Below, in pieces: positions 25,931 through 33,744 of a stretch of 36,686 nucleotides of DNA; the first letter of the stretch is position 1, and each line of letters starts with the position of its first letter. The position numbers and the translations under genes are program-made. The stretch is taken from positions 1-36,686 of the forward strand of contig CALXUY010000010.1 in assembly GCA_944391805.1 (NCBI GenBank). Reading direction: 5' to 3'. The notes below the pieces were generated by a model. That model had not been told where the DNA came from. It saw nothing but the letters and a program-made list of their open reading frames with translations, and ran no database searches. The stretch comes from an uncultured Clostridia bacterium (GTDB lineage: Bacteria > Bacillota > Clostridia > Oscillospirales > CAG-272).

Positions 25931-27034
25931 TCAGCGCAGATACGCCGTATAGGGGACAATAAGCTCCCCCGCGGCAAGCCTGCCGCCCACGCCCTCGCCG
26001 TGGTTGCACATACAGAACTCCACGCGATCCCCATATGTCCGGATCACCAGCCCCTGTGCAATCAGCGGCGTTGCGGTGCGTGGATGTGCTTCCAGCCCCG
26101 GCGCACCGCCGTCGCCATGCACAACGTCGTCGCCGTAGGCCACGTCGCAGCGCTGCGTTCCCATCAGAACGGATGTAAAGCTGTAATTCGGATCGTCCCA
26201 CTCCAGGCTCGAGCATCTACACTCCCCGCATACAGCCTCCTTACCGTAGTAGACGAAGGTCTGCTGCGCGGTATACCCGTTGCGCACAATGCCGTGCGTA
26301 TCTCCAAAGAGATGAAACAGGTTGCGGTGCCCACGGTAGGCCTCCAGCAGCAGCTCCAGATTGTGCGGATCCCGGTTACGGAACGGCGGAATGTGCGACA
26401 GCACAAAGGTTGGTTTGCGGCCCTCCGGGTCTGTCTCCCGCAAACGCTGCTTCAGCCAGACCAACGCCTGCTCGCTGTAGCGCTCCATGCTGCCAGGAAG
26501 CATCCCCTGATGCGAATAAATCTCATCCGGGTGAAAATTCAGCCCATAGAAATCCAGCCCGCCGATCTCATAATGAAAGCCAAGCAGATAGCTTCCGGCC
26601 TCCCGCCCCAGCCGCTCGGAGTAGCCCGTGCAGGCGTCACAGGCGGGCAGCTCCCCCAGCGTCTGCTTCATGGGACCGGTGTCATAATAATCAGCAGAGT
26701 TGTAGGGACAGGAGCTGTAGCCCTGCTTCATTCCCTCTCCGCAGGCATAGTCGTGATTGCCGGCCACATACAAAACCTTTTCGTCCTTGGTTCCCCTGGC
26801 AAGCTGCTGAGAGAGTTTTTGCTTGAGGTCGAGAAAATTGCGGTATGGCAGCCAGCCGGATTCCCGGCAGGATGGATAATCGCTGACGGTATCCCCGCCC
26901 ACAAGCGTCAGGTCGGCCTTGCCGAACCGCCGCAGGTTCTCGTCTACCCCCATGGCAACGGTTTTTCGCAAAGTGGTTGGATAGGAGAGCATGGAAAGCA
27001 TGTTATGAATATCCGAATAGCAGGTGATCAGCAT
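25931..27034 (-). CDS. Calcineurin-like metallophosphoesterase
   Basis: 367 residues, no signal peptide, so cytoplasmic. ATG 27034 follows AAAGGAGG at about 8 bp. Family motifs in order: YSDIH (metal site), GGDTVSD, AGNHDY, SHIPPFR and GDTHG (usually GHTH). These residues bind two metal ions and hydrolyse phosphomono- or diesters. Insertions rich in Cys (CDACTG, CGECRC) are unusual and may bind another metal or form a lid. It is the first gene of module B, with its own promoter, followed after 81 bp by the solute-binding protein. The substrate cannot be told from sequence; an intracellular phosphorylated breakdown product of the module's target is plausible. Confidence 0.8.
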   Translation of the reverse strand: MLITCYSDIHNMLSMLSYPTTLRKTVAMGVDENLRRFGKADLTLVGGDTVSDYPSCRESGWLPYRNFLDLKQKLSQQLARGTKDEKVLYVAGNHDYACGEGMKQGYSSCPYNSADYYDTGPMKQTLGELPACDACTGYSERLGREAGSYLLGFHYEIGGLDFYGLNFHPDEIYSHQGMLPGSMERYSEQALVWLKQRLRETDPEGRKPTFVLSHIPPFRNRDPHNLELLLEAYRGHRNLFHLFGDTHGIVRNGYTAQQTFVYYGKEAVCGECRCSSLEWDDPNYSFTSVLMGTQRCDVAYGDDVVHGDGGAPGLEAHPRTATPLIAQGLVIRTYGDRVEFCMCNHGEGVGGRLAAGELIVPYTAYLR

Positions 27035-27057
27035 TCATCAGGCCTCCTTTTGTTTAG

Positions 27058-27086
27058 ATTTTAGCACATTTTCCGGTGCTTGACAA
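27058..27086 (-). promoter_or_regulatory. Promoter of module B
   Basis: TTGTCA (27086-27081), 17-bp spacer, TAAAAT (27063-27058) on the minus strand; leader about 20 nt. It gives module B transcription independent of module A. Confidence 0.65.
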
Positions 27087-27243
27087 TGGAATATAATTAA
27101 GTAAATTCATATTATCGATAAATTCTGAACACTTTGAACGAATATCAAAGATAAAATCCCCAATTTTATACATATTGACACATTTCATGCTAATATAAAT
27201 CCGAAGCACTCGAGGTCGAAAGCATAAAACAGAGACAAAAAAA
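27087..27243. other. AT-rich intergenic stretch
   Basis: No gene. It lies upstream of the module B promoter and could hold regulator sites; TTGACA at 27176 on the plus strand lacks a -10 at good distance. Confidence 0.35.
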
Positions 27244-27269
27244 GAACAGATTTGCAGAAAAATCTGTTC
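27237..27269 (-). terminator. Third tandem terminator after module A
   Basis: Perfect 10-bp stem GAACAGATTT (27244-27253) / AAATCTGTTC (27260-27269); on the minus strand seven T follow (27243-27237). Confidence 0.75.
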
Positions 27270-27278
27270 ATGCTATTC

Positions 27279-27316
27279 AAAAAACGGCAGGAGCGCAAGC
27301 GCCTGCGCCGCTTTTT
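27279..27316. terminator. Second, bidirectional terminator
   Basis: GCAG-G-A-GCGC-AA-GCGC-C-TGC stem at 27287-27306. T-runs lie on both sides: TTTTTT for the minus strand (27284-27279) and TTTTT for the plus strand (27312-27316). Confidence 0.65.
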
Positions 27317-27458
27317 ATATTCATATTCTTCGGCAGACACGGCAATTTACCATTTCTTCAGCCGGCTGCCGTCAAAACAACATTCCATAAGCGCGCAAAA
27401 AAGCCAAGAGAAAGCGTTCGGAGCGGCAGCCCTCCCGGCTTCTGCCCGACAAAATTGT

Positions 27459-27484
27459 GAGAGGCGCTCCGAAAAGCGCCTCTC
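27459..27484 (-). terminator. First terminator of module A
   Basis: GAGAGGCGCT (27459-27468) and AGCGCCTCTC (27475-27484), a perfect 10-bp stem 7 bp past the PHP stop, followed on the minus strand by ACAATTTTG. Confidence 0.75.
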
Positions 27485-27491
27485 CTAAGGC

Positions 27492-28445
27492 TCAGCTTCT
27501 GACAATTTCACAAAGATCGTCCGGCTCCAGTCCGATGGCGTCGGCCACCGCGTCGGCGTGCCGGATTTCCGCAAGCCCCGCCACGGTATGGGAATCGGTT
27601 CCAAAGCTGAATTTCACACCGGCACTTTTGGCCAGACGCATGACATCCACCATCGGGTTATCCTCCAGCCCCTGCTCCTGAATATGAAAGGTCCAGAGAT
27701 TGACGTCAAACGCAACATTCAGCCCGGCCGCTTCCCGGCAGCACTGCCAGAGCTGCTCGCGGTCCATCCCTCTGACAATCCGCCAATAAGCGTTGCCGCA
27801 GGCGGACGGGGCCAGCGGATGGGCAATGATGGTTGGAACCGCAGCCGCCAGACGCCGGAACTCGAGATTGTGCAGCAAGGAATGCAGGCTCTGCGTGAGA
27901 AAATCGGTCAGATATTGCTCATAATCCACCTTTGGCTGTGCAATCAGAGGCAGCATATCCTCCATTTGCAGCGCGGACACCATTTTTTTCACAGTAGCTT
28001 CCGACAATTCCGGATATACCTTGGACAGCGTCTGCGTCATTTCCGCCCGACAATTTTTGACGTCCTCGGTCTCTGCAATCACAAAATTGCGCATATGCAG
28101 ATGAGAATGCGGCACCAGAACATAGTCGAAAGCCGAAGCATGCTCGGCACGCATTCCCAAGGTGTCGGTCATTCCGCAGTACTCTGTCTCAACGCCGAAC
28201 AGCAGCTTCATCTCTCCGGTTCGCTCCGGAAATGCGTACTTCATCTCGGCGCCGTAGGAAATCGGCTGTCCCTGATACCAACGGCTGGCGCCGGGAACGC
28301 TCTCATCCCAGAGATGATTGGAGATTCCGAACACCGTGTGCCCCAGCTCCATGGCCTTTCTGATACAGTTCTCGGTATTGGCCAGCGGGTCGTAGCAGCA
28401 GCCGGAATAAAGATTGTGCGTATGAATATCGTGTGTAATGTGCAT
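27492..28445 (-). CDS. PHP-domain phosphoesterase, last gene of module A
   Basis: 317 residues, no signal peptide. It starts MHITHDIHTHNLYSGCCYDP: the HTHN motif is the first metal-binding site of the PHP superfamily. Further ligands: FGVETEYCG, VPHSHLHMR, IIAHPLAP and FGTDSHT. PHP enzymes hydrolyse phosphomonoesters (histidinol-phosphatase type) or nucleic-acid phosphodiesters with two or three metals. It lies 35 bp after the SGNH gene, and three terminators follow. As with the calcineurin-like enzyme of module B, it is a cytoplasmic phosphoesterase attached to an otherwise extracytoplasmic set, so the two may be functional counterparts. Confidence 0.82.
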   Translation of the reverse strand: MHITHDIHTHNLYSGCCYDPLANTENCIRKAMELGHTVFGISNHLWDESVPGASRWYQGQPISYGAEMKYAFPERTGEMKLLFGVETEYCGMTDTLGMRAEHASAFDYVLVPHSHLHMRNFVIAETEDVKNCRAEMTQTLSKVYPELSEATVKKMVSALQMEDMLPLIAQPKVDYEQYLTDFLTQSLHSLLHNLEFRRLAAAVPTIIAHPLAPSACGNAYWRIVRGMDREQLWQCCREAAGLNVAFDVNLWTFHIQEQGLEDNPMVDVMRLAKSAGVKFSFGTDSHTVAGLAEIRHADAVADAIGLEPDDLCEIVRS

Positions 28446-28480
28446 CCCTGATCCCCTGATTCTTTTCAGATTTGTCGGTA

Positions 28481-29734
28481 TTATTGCTCCTTTGCCTGTG
28501 CAAAGTCGAAGAAGTCGAGATCCCCGTCCCCGCTTTCCACCAGCTCCAGCGGGCTGCCCTCATAGGAGAGGATTTGTTCTACCAACGGCAGCAGAAGCTC
28601 TGCATAGGCAGCGTGCTCGTCGATATTTGGATGTGCGTTGTTCTGTGCACGGGGCAGCGACTGGCTGAATACACCGGCCGCGGCTCCCCCCATATCGCTG
28701 CACGCTTCGACGATAGAGGAGGCAAAGGTGTCGTTCATCGCATTATACAGGCAGAGAATTTTGCAATCGTCACCGTTTTTTTCGCGTACCGTCTGCAAAA
28801 ATTCCAGATACACCTGCCGGTATTCCTCCCCGGTCAGGTCAAGCTCGGAGCGGTGGGAATAATCGTTGGTACCGATGTTGATTACCACCAAGTCCGCCTT
28901 GCGCCCGAACTCCGACTCGGTCTGGCTGTTTCTGTATGGGGAATCATACAGGTATCCGTCGGTCAGGCCGGGATTGCCATAGCAAAGCCCCTGTCCGGAG
29001 AGCGCAGTCATGGAATAGTCGGCCTCCAGAGCCTCGGCGAGCAGATACGGATAGGCCAGCGTACCGTCCTGATCGGTATAAGCGCCCGCATGTCCGCCGA
29101 TGGTGCCCCAGCCGCAGGTGATGCTGTCTCCGACAAACTCGATGTAAAGCTCCTTCTCCGCCGGCGCCTCCGGCAGGATACTGCCGTTGAGCTGAACCGA
29201 CAGAATCTGTGCCTGCGCCAGCGTGTAGCCGGTCACCTTCAGAAGGCGAACGGTATGGGTACCGGCGGGCACCTCCCGCATGATGATCTCGCTGCTGCCG
29301 CCAACCCTGTAATACACCTCACCGCTGCTCTGTTCCCACACCTCGCCATCCAGCCAGACGCGAAAATAGGCAGGCTTGTTCTCACGGGTGGATACCTGAA
29401 AGCGAATGTCCCCTCCCTTGCAATCCACCGTCAGCTCGATGCCCGAGCAGCTCCAGTCACAGTTGATCTGTGTTCCGCTGGCAAGATTGCGGACGCCAAG
29501 GATACGGACGCCCTCTGTATTGCTGTTGAGCGGATAGGTCGTCGGCTCTTCCGGGAGATCCGGCTCCTCCGGGTCACCCGGAGCATCCGAATCGTCAGGA
29601 TCGCCGGTAGAGGACGGCGGATCGGATTGGCTGTCCTCCGATGTGCTTCCACTGGGCGGTGCCTGCGCAGACTGGCAGGAAGCCGCGAACACAAGGCAGG
29701 ACAGCAGCAGTACAATCGCTGTGAATCGTTTCAT
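28481..29734 (-). CDS. CE2-like SGNH esterase lipoprotein with peptide-like tail
   Basis: 417 residues; ATG 29734 has CAGGAGA and begins a signal peptide with lipobox FAASC (Cys20). A Ser/Asp/Pro linker (about 22-70) leads to a jelly-roll-like domain (IRFQVSTRENKPAYFRVWLD ... GTHTVRLLKVTG), then an SGNH hydrolase: FVGDSITCGWG (Ser nucleophile), GQGLCYGN, VINIGTNDYSH (Asn), and HPNIDEHAAYA (His). This order fits carbohydrate esterase family 2, which removes acetyl groups from polysaccharides. The very end, ESGDGDLDFFDFAQ, is odd: it closely matches the tail of the free peptide A just upstream (EQGDGDLDGYDFPD). A hairpin sits in the 77-bp gap before it. Confidence 0.83.
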   Translation of the reverse strand: MKRFTAIVLLLSCLVFAASCQSAQAPPSGSTSEDSQSDPPSSTGDPDDSDAPGDPEEPDLPEEPTTYPLNSNTEGVRILGVRNLASGTQINCDWSCSGIELTVDCKGGDIRFQVSTRENKPAYFRVWLDGEVWEQSSGEVYYRVGGSSEIIMREVPAGTHTVRLLKVTGYTLAQAQILSVQLNGSILPEAPAEKELYIEFVGDSITCGWGTIGGHAGAYTDQDGTLAYPYLLAEALEADYSMTALSGQGLCYGNPGLTDGYLYDSPYRNSQTESEFGRKADLVVINIGTNDYSHRSELDLTGEEYRQVYLEFLQTVREKNGDDCKILCLYNAMNDTFASSIVEACSDMGGAAAGVFSQSLPRAQNNAHPNIDEHAAYAELLLPLVEQILSYEGSPLELVESGDGDLDFFDFAQAKEQ

Positions 29735-29760
29735 CTTGAGGTTCTCCTGTTCTGTATGGG

Positions 29761-29783
29761 CGTGCGGAACATGGTTCCGCACG
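29761..29783 (-). other. Intercistronic hairpin between peptide A and the SGNH gene
   Basis: CGTGCGGAAC (29761-29770) and GTTCCGCACG (29774-29783): a perfect 10-bp stem with a 3-nt loop and no T-run on the minus strand. It probably stabilises or processes the upstream mRNA that encodes the large secreted protein and peptide A. Confidence 0.6.
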
Positions 29784-29811
29784 CCGGTTTGCCGGATACG
29801 ATGGTCAGGCT

Positions 29812-29943
29812 TCAGGCCCCGATATCCGGGAAGTCATAGCCGTCCAGATCTCCGTCTCCCTGCTCCAGCAGAGAAACAGTCAGAAGATCGCACAGGGACA
29901 TCCGCAGCACCTGACACTCGGGATTGTGATATTTCTGTTTCAT
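29812..29943 (-). CDS. 43-aa peptide A of module A
   Basis: Short gene 15 bp after the stop of the large secreted protein, with AGGAGG in that gap about 7 bp before ATG 29943, ending at TGA 29812. It begins MKQKYHNPECQVLRMSL, then CDLLTVS, then the acidic tail EQGDGDLDGYDFPDIGA. The pattern Tyr5, Pro8, Val12, Asp-h-h-x-x-Ser and Gly/Asp tail matches peptide B of module B despite low identity elsewhere. DGDLDG resembles a calcium loop (DxDxDG), but the tail is too short for a full EF-hand. No leader or membrane helix. Function unknown; the strong ribosome site and the second copy in module B make it a real gene in my view. Confidence 0.7.
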   Translation of the reverse strand: MKQKYHNPECQVLRMSLCDLLTVSLLEQGDGDLDGYDFPDIGA

Positions 29944-29958
29944 GATTGCGCCTCCTGA

Positions 29959-32025
29959 TTACGAAAGTTCGCCGTTGGTCAGCGTGATAACCGTGGTCAA
30001 TGCTTCCTCATAGATTGGCTCGGTATCGGTTTGACCCATATGGTACGGGGTCAACTCAACCGTGATGGTACCTGCGTCAACGGGCAGGTTGCGGATGGTG
30101 AATGCAGTCAGATAAGCCGGCTGCTCATATCCGAGGCTCTCGGCCGTGACAACCTCATCCCCATACTTGGCGGTGAGGGACCGGTATGCGTAATGCAGAG
30201 CCAGACGCTCCTCCGTAATGGTTTTTTCGGCTCCGTTTTCGGTATACCGGATCACCATTTTGTAACCGATTTCCTGAACATTCAGCGAATCGATCAGGCC
30301 AACCACACGCATATCCTGCGTGCCGTCGCCGTTGTCCCGGAACTGCGCCCACAGAGAGGCCTGATTCTGCTCAAAGACTGCCTCCACCGTGTTCCTCTCG
30401 GTTGCCGAAGGAACGGCGCCGCCGGCTGGGAGCAGCTCGTCGGCATTGCCGTTGAGCATCCAGCCCCGGAATACATATCCGCTCCGCGTCCACGTGGGCA
30501 GAACATAGTCGGTTCCCTTCTCAAAGGCAACGGTTTCGGTCTTGCTACCGTCGTTGACGGTGATGTAATCATTGCTGACTACCAGACCCGAATAGACCTT
30601 GATATCCTTGTACTGGCTCTTCACCTGATTGGGAACCAGACCGTTGATAAAGTCCTGCATGGCAACGGTCAGATAATCGGTGGCAAATCCTCCGCTGATA
30701 TTTTTGCTGGGCACATGGCGGGTCAAATCCAATGTCGAATAGGAAATTACCTGTACGTCGTTAACAAAAACAGTAACTTGATTGCCGTTAAGCTCGATTG
30801 CCACCCGGTTCCAGCCGTCCGGATCCGTTGTTTGCGTGTACTCGACATACGGATAGCACCCATTTGCAGCGGTTAAGGTTCCTTTGGCGATGCAAACATC
30901 GGTTGCATTGAGATATACCCCCTGTGTGGGCAAATAATCATTGGGAGCCGAATACCGGATTCCGGTTCCGCCCTTGGTTCCCTCCCCGAAGCGGGAGAGA
31001 TAAGTGATGGTGTACTGCTGACCGTATCCCAGACGAAGGTTGGTGGTCCCACCGAACAGAACGGTTGTATTGCTCTCGCCCTCAGCAGGCTCAGCAGGAA
31101 CCGCAACTGTGGTGGTGTTGGTCTCGGGATCATAAGTATACACCATATCGGTATCACGGTCATCATGCTGATCGTCGATCCCCGGTGTATAGGTTGTGCC
31201 GAATGCGCCCGTTGCCGGTTGGCTCAGATCACCGAGATCAAGCAACAGACTTCCCTTTTCGGTTTCGGGAACCGCAATGGTAACCACAAAGCCCTTATAA
31301 ACGCAGACATTGCTGAACACCACATCGGCATAAGCTGCTTCATTGGCCTGATAGGTGCGGAAGACCAAATGTAACTCATCGCTTCTCAACTCATCGAGAG
31401 CCGCGGTTTCCACCAAACCGTATGTGCCGTCGGTCAGCATAACATAGAAGGAAAATGTTTTGGACGGTCCGTCCATCACAATTTTGTAGGAGTGCGGCTT
31501 GCCAGCAGCATAGCCGGCGTTTTTGATATCAAAACCGATTCCTCCAAAGCTGCGATAATCATACCCCGTTGCTTTTCCACCACCGTACATATAACAAATG
31601 TTGTAGTGATTTCCGTAGAAATTGCTACGGCACCGTGTGGCGCTCATCATATCAATCCCAAGTCCCTGCGCGGTATTGGTGGTGAGTTCCACATCATAGG
31701 TGATGGTGTAGGTAACATCCCAGTTCAAAGGAAGCCCCTTGACCGGACCGCCGTAGAAGTTGTTACCCTGCAGTGTCAGACTGCCGCCATCCTCGGATGC
31801 GGTGTTGACCTTGTGGCCGGTGATGTCGGTGTTGATGCTCTTCGGCGCATAAATCCCGTCGGTTCCGCGGAAATCCACACGGTAGAGCAGCTCCCCGTCC
31901 TCCGCCTCCTCATAGGCCGGATAAGAGACCGGCTCCTCGGCGCTGACAAACAGCACGGGCAGCAGGGACAGCAGCACGGCCGCCGTCAGCAGGAAGGAAA
32001 GACGCCTGAAAAATCGTTTGTACAT
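29959..32025 (-). CDS. Large secreted protein with lectin-like modules, InlB-type repeat and shared C-terminal domain
   Basis: 688 residues. ATG 32025 has AAGGAGG; basic signal peptide MYKRFFRRLSFLLTAAVLLS, cleavage near VSAEE (about 30), no lipobox. Two beta-sandwich stretches (about 45-240 and 280-490) look like concanavalin/LamG-type binding modules: LLYRVDFRGTDG, NWDVTYTITYDVEL, DGWNRVAIELNGNQVTVFVN. At about 500-555, TWTRSGYVFRGWMLNG is a Listeria-Bacteroides (InlB B) repeat. The last ~125 residues (VVGLIDSLNVQEIGYKMVIR ... HYAYRSLT ... PAYLTAFTIRNLPVDAGTI) match the end of the module B propeller protein. It probably binds carbohydrate or polymer at the surface; no catalytic site is seen. 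Gaps of 21 bp before and 15 bp after suggest tight co-expression. Confidence 0.75.
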   Translation of the reverse strand: MYKRFFRRLSFLLTAAVLLSLLPVLFVSAEEPVSYPAYEEAEDGELLYRVDFRGTDGIYAPKSINTDITGHKVNTASEDGGSLTLQGNNFYGGPVKGLPLNWDVTYTITYDVELTTNTAQGLGIDMMSATRCRSNFYGNHYNICYMYGGGKATGYDYRSFGGIGFDIKNAGYAAGKPHSYKIVMDGPSKTFSFYVMLTDGTYGLVETAALDELRSDELHLVFRTYQANEAAYADVVFSNVCVYKGFVVTIAVPETEKGSLLLDLGDLSQPATGAFGTTYTPGIDDQHDDRDTDMVYTYDPETNTTTVAVPAEPAEGESNTTVLFGGTTNLRLGYGQQYTITYLSRFGEGTKGGTGIRYSAPNDYLPTQGVYLNATDVCIAKGTLTAANGCYPYVEYTQTTDPDGWNRVAIELNGNQVTVFVNDVQVISYSTLDLTRHVPSKNISGGFATDYLTVAMQDFINGLVPNQVKSQYKDIKVYSGLVVSNDYITVNDGSKTETVAFEKGTDYVLPTWTRSGYVFRGWMLNGNADELLPAGGAVPSATERNTVEAVFEQNQASLWAQFRDNGDGTQDMRVVGLIDSLNVQEIGYKMVIRYTENGAEKTITEERLALHYAYRSLTAKYGDEVVTAESLGYEQPAYLTAFTIRNLPVDAGTITVELTPYHMGQTDTEPIYEEALTTVITLTNGELS

Positions 32026-32046
32026 CGTAGAATCCTCCTTTTTATT

Positions 32047-33723
32047 TTAATTCTGGGGAAACAGAGTGTAGGTGATCATCACCGGTGTGTGATCGGAAAG
32101 CTCCTGATTGCGGTTATCCTCATCCAGAACCTCGTGCGTGAGCACATTGACTTCATTCTCGCGAACAAAGCAGAAGTCAATCACCGAGGCTTCACCGAAG
32201 GTGCCCGCGGGATCCTGATGCCGGGTCAGATCATAGGCGGTGCGATAGCCGCTGTCCTGCACCATCGCGTAGTAGGGGGTGGCAGAATTGACATTGAAAT
32301 CGCCGGTCAGAATCACGGCCCCCTCGAACTGCTCCACCAGACGCAGCAGAATGCTGAACTGCGACCGGCGCACCGCCTCCTCAAAGCTCATATGGGTATT
32401 GCAGTGGGTGATGCGCTCACCGGTTTGGAGATCCTCCAGCACAGCGGTGGTGAGAACCCGGTACTGCGGGGTATCCGACAGCTTGGAAACCACGCTCGGC
32501 GTGGCAGAAAGCCACTGGGTTTTGGTTTCCACCAGCCGGAACCGGTCCTTGCGGTAGAACACCGCATTGCGCCACCGCTGCCCGTTGGGATCGTTGATTT
32601 CTCCCACAACGCCATAGTAGTCGCTCAGCCGCTCGGTCAGCGCCGCATACCAGACCTCGGAGCACTCCTGCACACCGATGGTATCGGGCAGCTCCCGCAG
32701 AATCAGTTCCACCACGTTGTCAATCCGCTCACTTCCCTCCTCCACACTGTAGAGCAGGTTGAAGCTCATGGCCGAATAGGTGCTTTCCGCCTTTGGCACA
32801 CGCCGGTTGACCGAGGGGATTTCCAGCGTTTTGTCCGCATCCGGCCCGGCGCCGAGCGACTGCTCCACAAAGCTGCGCACGGCGTTCCGGATCGCGTAAA
32901 TTTCGCCGCCGCCCAGATACAGCCGCCCGTCCGCAAACCAGACCACTCCCTCGTTGGGGTCGGCCTGCTCCAGCTCCGCCTGATAGTCCGCCGGGAGCGG
33001 GCGAGCCGTCTCTCCGATGACGATTTCCCGCTCGCCGGCAGGGGTGCTGTCGTCCCTGATCTCCAACTGATAGCCGAACAGATCGGTGATGCAGTCCCGC
33101 AGCACGTAGGCCTCGTTCCGCTCCCCATAAAGCGCATTCTTGGCATACACAATGCTGTACTCCCGCAGGTCAGCCCCGCAGAGCGTGATAGCGTCTATCT
33201 CGTAGTCCTTGGCCTCCCGGATATGGAGAGAAGCGTCGACGGTCACGCTCTCCCCCTCACCGAGACAGTCCTGCAGAAAACGCTCGACCGCCTCATAGGT
33301 CTTTTCGGGATTTCCGCCGCAGATCACAAGGTCATCCCCATGAACCGCCAGCGCATAATCATTGTATCGCAACCCGGCCAGCAGCGCGGCGCTGCCCTGC
33401 CGGCTGGTTTGCCCCACCAGAATCTCATGGGGGTGCTCGTCGCTGTAATCATTGCCGATTTGCAGCTCTACGCCGGTGGCCTCTTTGATCTCGGCACGCA
33501 GCAGCAGCGCCGCGTCAATTTCCCGCTGGCTCGCTTCCTCCGCGCGGATAATCACATAATCGCTCACGCCGTCACGGATCAGCTCCAGACTCGCCTCCGG
33601 CTCCCCTGCACCGGTTCCGTCCGGCGCGGTAGGTTCTTCTCCGCCCGCATCGCCCCGGCATCCGGCCGCCAGCAGGCACAGCAACAGCAAAAGGCTCGCC
33701 GCCGGTATCCATCTTTTTTTCAT
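32047..33723 (-). CDS. Lipoprotein with two N-domains and an EEP-fold hydrolase
   Basis: 558 residues; ATG 33723 after GAGAGGG; lipobox LAAGC (Cys22). Two copies of the N-domain lie in tandem (about 48-160 and 188-295): HEILVGQTSR pairs with REIVIGETAR, and the end DLVICGGNPEKTYEAVERFL pairs with RLYLGGGEIYAIRNAVRSFV. From ~315 it is an endonuclease/exonuclease/phosphatase domain with every catalytic block: SFNLL (Asn321), VQE (Glu353), NTH (His444), TGDFN (Asp475, Asn477), IDF (Asp516), SDH (Asp544, His545). The enzyme should be a Mg-dependent phosphodiesterase or phosphatase on the outer face of the membrane; DNA, phospholipid head groups, teichoic acid or phosphorylated glycans are all possible. 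It follows the solute-binding gene by 21 bp. Confidence 0.83.
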   Translation of the reverse strand: MKKRWIPAASLLLLLCLLAAGCRGDAGGEEPTAPDGTGAGEPEASLELIRDGVSDYVIIRAEEASQREIDAALLLRAEIKEATGVELQIGNDYSDEHPHEILVGQTSRQGSAALLAGLRYNDYALAVHGDDLVICGGNPEKTYEAVERFLQDCLGEGESVTVDASLHIREAKDYEIDAITLCGADLREYSIVYAKNALYGERNEAYVLRDCITDLFGYQLEIRDDSTPAGEREIVIGETARPLPADYQAELEQADPNEGVVWFADGRLYLGGGEIYAIRNAVRSFVEQSLGAGPDADKTLEIPSVNRRVPKAESTYSAMSFNLLYSVEEGSERIDNVVELILRELPDTIGVQECSEVWYAALTERLSDYYGVVGEINDPNGQRWRNAVFYRKDRFRLVETKTQWLSATPSVVSKLSDTPQYRVLTTAVLEDLQTGERITHCNTHMSFEEAVRRSQFSILLRLVEQFEGAVILTGDFNVNSATPYYAMVQDSGYRTAYDLTRHQDPAGTFGEASVIDFCFVRENEVNVLTHEVLDEDNRNQELSDHTPVMITYTLFPQN

Positions 33724-33744
33724 ATGTTTCCCTCTCCGGAGTCC

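Noticed and set aside
27244..27316. Plus-strand small RNA
   Set aside because: The stems are better explained as minus-strand terminators of module A; the plus-strand promoter spacing (13 bp) is poor.
29812..29943. Peptide A as a type I toxin or short membrane peptide
   Set aside because: It lacks a transmembrane helix and basic tail, and it is co-directional within an operon with no antisense RNA signals.
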